From contig CBDEGK010000001.1 of NCBI GenBank assembly GCA_965237855.1, positions 527,606 through 591,605 of the forward strand: a DNA stretch of 64,000 nucleotides, read 5' to 3'. The notes under the pieces were generated by a model. The model did no database searches. It was not told the DNA's origin and worked only from the letters and a program-made list of their open reading frames with translations. Shown piece by piece: positions 60,038 to 64,000 of the stretch. Source of the DNA: CBDEGK01 sp965237855. Lineage in GTDB: Bacteria > Pseudomonadota > Gammaproteobacteria > Pseudomonadales > Halieaceae. Position 1 is the stretch's first letter; the number at the start of each line of letters is the position of its first letter. The translations under genes and the position numbers were made by a program.

Positions 60038-60040
60038 GAC

Positions 60041-60304
60041 ATGTTGAAAACGGCACCCATCAATATGCGAGTTAAGCCCGCCCAGCACGCTTTGTTAACG
60101 AAGGCGGCAGAGGCTGTGAGTAAGGACAGGACAGCGTTCATATTGGATGTAGCCTGTCGTGAGGCCGAGAATGTCCTGTTGGATCAACGCCTATTTCAAT
60201 TGTCCGGTGAAAACTTTGCGGCTTTTGAAGCTGCCTTGACCGCGCCTGTCCAGAGCAATGACGCCTTAAGGGCGTTGCTGGCCGAGCCCTCTCCTTGGGA
60301 GTAA
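60041..60304 (+). CDS. DUF1778-type antitoxin
   Basis: 87 residues from the ATG at 60041; AGGAG at 60027-60031 decides this start over one at 60002. The N-terminal ribbon-helix-helix (APINMRVKPAQHALLTKAAEAVSKDRTAFIL read in pieces) binds DNA, and the C-terminal tail wraps the toxin. TacA-like. It overlaps the toxin gene by 10 bases. Confidence 0.9.
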   Translation: MLKTAPINMRVKPAQHALLTKAAEAVSKDRTAFILDVACREAENVLLDQRLFQLSGENFAAFEAALTAPVQSNDALRALLAEPSPWE

Positions 60305-60789
60305 TTTCCCCTCCGGAACTACTGACCGAAGACCACGATACCACGCAGTTCGATTGCGGTAGTGACATGATGACGGAGTGGCTAAAGAAGCATGCGCTCA
60401 AGAATCAAGGAAATGGCGCCAGCCGCACCTTTGTCATCTGCCAAGACGGCGTAGTCATTGGTTACTATGCGCTAGCCACTGGCAGCGTGGAGCATGCCCA
60501 GGCACCAAGAAACCTCAGAAGAAATATGCCCGACCCAATCCCTGTCATCATATTGGGTCGACTCGCCATTGATGCTGGGCATCAAGGTGAAAGACTGGGG
60601 GCGGCCCTACTCAAAGATGCGATGCGAAGAACTCTCACTGTTGCACAGCAAGCAGGCGTAAAGGCCATGTTGACGCACGCCATTTCCGAAGACGCCACAT
60701 GCTTTTATGTGAAGTTTGGATTTCGGGAGTCCCCGATTGACCCGATGACTTTGATGCTTCCTGTGAAGGACATCATTGCGCACCTTTAG
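60295..60789 (+). CDS. GNAT acetyltransferase toxin (TacT-like)
   Basis: 164 residues from a TTG inside the antitoxin end. Toxins of this family acetylate charged tRNAs and stop translation. The typical start region LLTEDHDTTQFDCGSDMMTEWL, the VIGYYALATGSV strand, the acetyl-CoA loop AGHQGERLGAALLKDA (RxxGxG/A-like, here Q-G-E-R-L-G) and the end AISEDATCFYVKFGFRES with the catalytic Tyr are all present. Likely intact. The position between a Tn3 end and a Tn3 transposase remnant suggests that it belongs to that transposon. Confidence 0.9.
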   Translation: MGVISPPELLTEDHDTTQFDCGSDMMTEWLKKHALKNQGNGASRTFVICQDGVVIGYYALATGSVEHAQAPRNLRRNMPDPIPVIILGRLAIDAGHQGERLGAALLKDAMRRTLTVAQQAGVKAMLTHAISEDATCFYVKFGFRESPIDPMTLMLPVKDIIAHL

Positions 60790-60844
60790 AGCAGGCCGCC
60801 CGCTGCCCCTGGCAAGCCTATATAGCGGGACTGTAGTTTCAAAA

Positions 60845-60875
60845 ATATATAATATTCACGGGGAAGATTATATAT
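60845..60875. repeat. AT-rich inverted repeat after the toxin gene
   Basis: ATATATAAT and ATTATATAT, perfect 9-base arms around a 13-base GC-containing centre, 56 bases after the toxin stop. It may be a regulator site or a weak terminator; no clear T tract follows. Confidence 0.45.
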
Positions 60876-60904
60876 TCTATCCACACTGAGGGCGCTGTGG
60901 AATC

Positions 60905-62160
60905 TCAATAATCAGCCCCATGGGCTTCTCCAGGTAATCGGGCGGGGGCGAGGTGTCCTCCTGTATGAATAAATGTCTGCCAGCGCTGAGAGGCAAAGCG
61001 TAGATCAATTTCTGCCGGCAGGGATTTCTTTCTTGAGCTGCGGTGTTGACGCACAAAAATCAATGCCCGAAGCAGGCTTTGGCCTTGAGTGGACGAGTTG
61101 ATTTTAATTTGATCTAGAACTCTGAAAATGACAGCTCGATTGTTGGCATGAGCTGGCCATAATAGCGGTAGATAGTTGTTATGGTGGTAGGCCGTAACGA
61201 GTTTGAATTGATCGGTTATGGCTTCAATTCCACCGTGATCATCAAGCAAGTCTCGAACGTGTTGACCGAGAATTTCGTTGGTATCGCAGGTATCCGCGCG
61301 TTATATTACCTGGCCTAAAACGTCAATGAGGGATTCCTCTAGCTCCCGGTGTTTTTCTTGCAGTTCGCGTAGTTTATTTTGCGCGGAATGATGTACACTC
61401 TTCATTCGGCGCAAGAACATATCAATCAACTCATCGCGTGTTTTTGCCTGCGTTTCATGGAGCAGGCTAAGCAACAAAGTGTAGCGCTTAGCATCGCTGA
61501 CACCCCTCGGATGTCTCCGAGTGCATAAGCCGAAGCCTCAGCTGCGAATTGTCGGATTTTGGTGTACGCGATATCATTAAAAAATGGCTTGGGATCGAGG
61601 ATTGAATCCACCAGTGTAAGACGATCAGCCCACGCTCGAAAGTGTTTCAAGGTGGCTGGGCCTGGTGTTTGTTTCATCTGGGCAAATCGGGTGATACGTT
61701 CCCCATCTTTAACTTCTAATAAAGTGTCTAAGGTTTGTCGTTGATTATTTTCAAGAGTACTAGTGATTTTTAGATAAAGTTCCTCATGAATGACCTGGCG
61801 CTCGTGGCTGACTAGACGATCCAGGCTGCTAAAGGCCGGTAGCTCCATTTTTGCGTTGCTTAGTGATTCAATGGCAACATTAATGAGGTCGGCTGGATTA
61901 CTCATGGTATATGCAGCCTTGTGAACACAGTCAATAACACGCTCCCGGCCTTCTTCCGAGAAAGCGGCACTTTCCAGATACTCTCGGCAAGCCAACCGGT
62001 ATCGGTAGAGTGTTTTCCTCAGGTGCTCATCGTTGATCAACCAGGATGTGTCAGGTAGCCCCAGTTGCCGAGATAGATGGACTACAATTTGATTGGGGAC
62101 TTGTTCTAGGGGAATGAAGTACCCTAAATGCTGCCGTGTTTTTAACATGACAGCGACCAC
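60905..62160 (-). pseudogene. Tn3-family transposase, degenerate N-terminal half
   Basis: On the minus strand, from 62160 downwards: LKTRQHLGYFIPLEQVPNQIV, then RYRLACREYLESAAFSEEGRERV, ELPAFSSLDRLVSHERQ and IRQFAAEASAYALGD are typical of the DUF4158/N-terminal region of Tn3 transposases. A frameshift near 61455 moves the reading to KTRDELIDMFLRRMKS; a stop comes near 61310, and the last readable part LLDDHGGIEAITDQFKLVTAYHHNNYLPLLW ends at 60905. The first ~30 codons and the whole catalytic DDE part are missing. Confidence 0.75.
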
Positions 62161-62165
62161 AAGGT

Positions 62166-62203
62166 GGGGTCCTGGGGATTTTCCGTCCTAAAAAGACATA
62201 ATC
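62166..62203 (+). repeat. Tn3-type 38-bp terminal inverted repeat (second copy)
   Basis: Same sequence as at 59747 except one base. It marks the left end of the element whose transposase starts at 62307, and abuts the cut 5' end of the minus-strand transposase fragment, so this element seems to have entered that gene. Confidence 0.72.
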
Positions 62204-62306
62204 CGCTGTAGCCCTTGCCAGTCGTGTCTTTCAGGGAAGCATCAACTCCTGCATAGCCCCATTTTTATCCCATTCAGTTATGATTCTGAGCCTTTAGGCA
62301 TCAGAT

Positions 62307-62904
62307 ATGGCATATACCGAAAGACTCCAGATCCTCATTGAGTCCGAAATTAGTGATCTATACAGCCCTCCATGTTTCTCCCTCGAAGAACAGCGATTCT
62401 ACTTTGCGCTGAATGATCAAGAAGCCAAGGCTGCAAAATCTATCCGCAGTCGAGCTCACCGTTGCTTCTTTGTAGCCTTGCTGGGTTACTTCAAGTCCAG
62501 GCCTGTGGTTTTGAGCCCAAGTTTTGGCGATGTCGAAGAGGATTTACGGTTTATCGCCAATGAGCAACTCCCTGGCCCTGGTATCCGGCGCTTCTCGCTG
62601 GATCAAAAGCAGAAAGACCGTCTTTATCAGAAGATATTTAACCTCCTGAATTATCAGAAATGGTGGGATAAGCAGGATCGCTGCCCTTTGATCATACACC
62701 TGCAGAAAACAGCCAAGTCATGGATTGACTCCAGATATTTGTTCGATGCAACCACCGAATATTTGTCATTGCGCCGCATCGCGATCCCTAAATACACGGT
62801 GATGCAGAACGTCGTGAGTCAGGCGATAAAGCAGGAGCGCGAGCGCATTGCTGCTTCACTGCAGAAGCATCTATCAGAGAGTTTGTCTGATGATCTAGCA
62901 ACCT
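62307..62904 (+). pseudogene. Tn3-family transposase, 5' part, interrupted by IS3 copy 3
   Basis: 199 codons beginning MAYTERLQILIESEISDLYSPPCF (read in parts), with SLEEQRFYFALNDQE, FFVALLGYFKSRPVVLSPSF and RRIAIPKYTVMQNVVSQAIKQERERIA, the usual N-terminal DUF4158 pattern. At LATLL the IS3 copy begins (62905). The start is 104 bases inside the terminal repeat. The remainder, if present, lies beyond the window. Confidence 0.75.
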
Positions 62905-62968
62905 TGTTGTGGTCTACTAAAAGTGGACACCTTGTATAGACTGTAAAGAAGCAAATACGAGGTGAACA

Positions 62969-63256
62969 ATGATAAGTAGACAAAAACGGAACTTTCCCGA
63001 TGATTTCAAACGAGATGCTGTGGCATTGGTGATTGAGCAGGGCTATTCCATAGCCGCAGCTGCACGGAGCCTGGATGTTGGCCCAGGGCTGCTCGGACGT
63101 TGGAAGCGAGAGCATGAGGCTAATTCCCACATCAATGCACTTGCCAAGGACGAACAAGAGGAACTCAAGCGGCTGCGCCGCGAGGTTCGAGAGCTCAAAA
63201 TGGAGAAAGAAATTCTAAAAAAGGCGTCGGCGTATTTCGCAAAGGAAATGAAGTGA
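62969..63256 (+). CDS. IS3-family transposase OrfA (copy 3)
   Basis: 95 residues; HTH region DFKRDAVALVIEQGYSIAAAARSLDVG (in parts) and coiled tail EELKRLRREVRELKMEKEILKK. The A6G slippery run is intact near 63216-63222, and the -1 frame is open into OrfB. Ends ATGAAGTGA, overlapping the orfB GTG. Confidence 0.94.
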   Translation: MISRQKRNFPDDFKRDAVALVIEQGYSIAAAARSLDVGPGLLGRWKREHEANSHINALAKDEQEELKRLRREVRELKMEKEILKKASAYFAKEMK

Positions 63257-64000
63257 AGTACGCCTTAGTGCAAGGTAATACCGCCAAATATCCAGTAACA
63301 ATGTTGTGCCGGGTCATCGGTGTAAAGCGCAGTTCATACTACGCCTGGAGGGCCCGTGGAGGCAAGGTGATTGGTCCTGAAGAGCTGGCTGTCAGGCGGC
63401 GAATGAAGTCCCTGTTTACAGATTCTCGGCAGAGTATGGGGAGTCGTAGACTGAGCCGTCAACTTACTGCAGAAGGCTTCTCCATTGGTCGTTATCGCGC
63501 CAGGCGGCTCATGAAATCTATGGGCCTCGTCGTCAAATCTAAACGTAAATACAAGGTCACCACTGACAGCAAACATCGATTACCTGTGGCTGACAATGTG
63601 CTGAATCGAGCATTTTCACCCGCAAGCCCCAACCAGTGCTGGGGGTCCGATATTACTTATCTTTGGACTCAGGAGGGTTGGGTCTACCTGGCCGTGGTGA
63701 TTGACCTTTACTCTCGACGAGTTGTTGGCTGGTCTATGGATCGCCGCATGACCAAGGCGCTGGTCATCAGGGCATTGATAATGGCTGTAAGCCTCAGAAA
63801 TCCGCCGCCCGGCTTGATTCACCACTCCGATCGTGGCAGTCAATATGCCAGCTATGCCTACCAAGCACTGCTGAAGCAGTATGGAATGATAGCGAGCATG
63901 AGCCGAAAAGGTAATTGCTGGGACAACGCGCCAGTTGAACGATTTTTCAGTAGCCTAAAGCGCGAATGGACATGTGACCAGGTGTATCGCACGCGAGAAG
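63253..64000 (+). CDS. IS3-family transposase OrfB (copy 3), partial
   Basis: GTG at 63253; 249 codons are visible to the window end. DDE core as in copy 1 (SDITYLW, HHSDRGSQYA, VERFFSSLKREW). It matches copy 1 in the variable positions VVKSKRK and SPASPNQCWGS more than copy 2, so copies 1 and 3 look closer. Confidence 0.92.
   Translation, partial: MKYALVQGNTAKYPVTMLCRVIGVKRSSYYAWRARGGKVIGPEELAVRRRMKSLFTDSRQSMGSRRLSRQLTAEGFSIGRYRARRLMKSMGLVVKSKRKYKVTTDSKHRLPVADNVLNRAFSPASPNQCWGSDITYLWTQEGWVYLAVVIDLYSRRVVGWSMDRRMTKALVIRALIMAVSLRNPPPGLIHHSDRGSQYASYAYQALLKQYGMIASMSRKGNCWDNAPVERFFSSLKREWTCDQVYRTRE

Larger units (their letters stand above)
62905..64000 (+). mobile_element. IS3-family insertion sequence, copy 3 (right end outside window)
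   Basis: Begins TGTTGTGGTCTACTAAAAG, identical to the orfA-side repeat of copy 1, in opposite orientation to copies 1 and 2. It contains intact orfA and an open orfB up to the window edge. Confidence 0.93.

Noticed and set aside
1..64000. CRISPR arrays, rRNA or tRNA genes, prophage structural genes
   Set aside because: No regularly spaced repeats, no tRNA-like cloverleaf or rRNA stretch, and no capsid, tail or terminase proteins were recognised by reading; a covariance-model scan would be needed to exclude a tRNA fully.

Overview
The window is a 64 kb stretch of a Gammaproteobacterium chromosome. About 50 kb is well-kept core genome. The last 13.4 kb is a graveyard of mobile elements. The order icd - clpS - clpA - infA - bpt - aat - trxB - ftsK - lolA - rarA - crcB - serS - cysG resembles the Pseudomonas-type layout. 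Together with the propionate/methylmalonyl-CoA genes, a caa3-like oxidase, an arylsulfatase and a steroid-oxidase remnant, it suggests an aerobic, probably marine heterotroph of the Cellvibrionales/Halieaceae kind. The taxon is an inference from gene order and protein style; no rRNA or tRNA gene was recognised.

Region 1 (1-4144, + strand) is a methylmalonyl-CoA module: epimerase, B12-dependent mutase, the MeaB chaperone GTPase and a small Rieske protein. A GGGGTCAGACCC hairpin repeat lies between epimerase and mutase. Region 2 (4148-10355, - strand) is a tightly packed run of rluE, nudix, mnmA, hflD, purB, the uL16 hydroxylase and a GNAT protein, with several 1-8 bp overlaps. Region 3 (10430-25352) holds icd, the N-degron set (clpS, clpA, bpt, aat) around infA, then trxB, and the collinear run ftsK-lolA-rarA-crcB-serS-cysG plus a HAMP-type membrane protein. 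Region 4 (25349-31351) has the periplasmic protease Prc, a deazaflavin-type reductase-like protein, a TonB-dependent receptor, a ChaC-like protein and an unknown membrane protein. Region 5 (31616-37260) is a cytochrome c oxidase operon (heme O synthase, subunits II, I, two different subunit III-like proteins, subunit IV), closed by an unusual set of nested hairpins and a strong terminator.

Region 6 (37281-50548) is mixed: an unknown membrane protein, an arylsulfatase cleanly split by an IS3-family element, an acyl-CoA dehydrogenase, an amino-acid permease, a YdjM-like membrane hydrolase, a nucleotide-sugar dehydrogenase, glmS, and two adjacent proteins that both carry DUF4214-type repeats (one fused to a methyltransferase, one to an amine oxidase).

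Region 7 (50621-64000) contains almost no intact host gene. It shows a tandem duplication of a truncated ISNCY-like transposase, a second copy of the same IS3-family element, IS66 fragments, a Tat-exported FAD (VAO-type) cholesterol oxidase broken by a frameshift and by an IS, an IS407-like IS3 element with an IS110-family element nested inside it, Tn3-type terminal repeats, a DUF1778/GNAT toxin-antitoxin pair with a visible promoter-operator, two Tn3 transposase pieces on opposite strands, and a third copy of the IS3 element running off the window. The three IS3 copies can be compared base by base. One has lost a base in its programmed frameshift site, and in at least one copy the transposase frame runs out of the element into the host gene.
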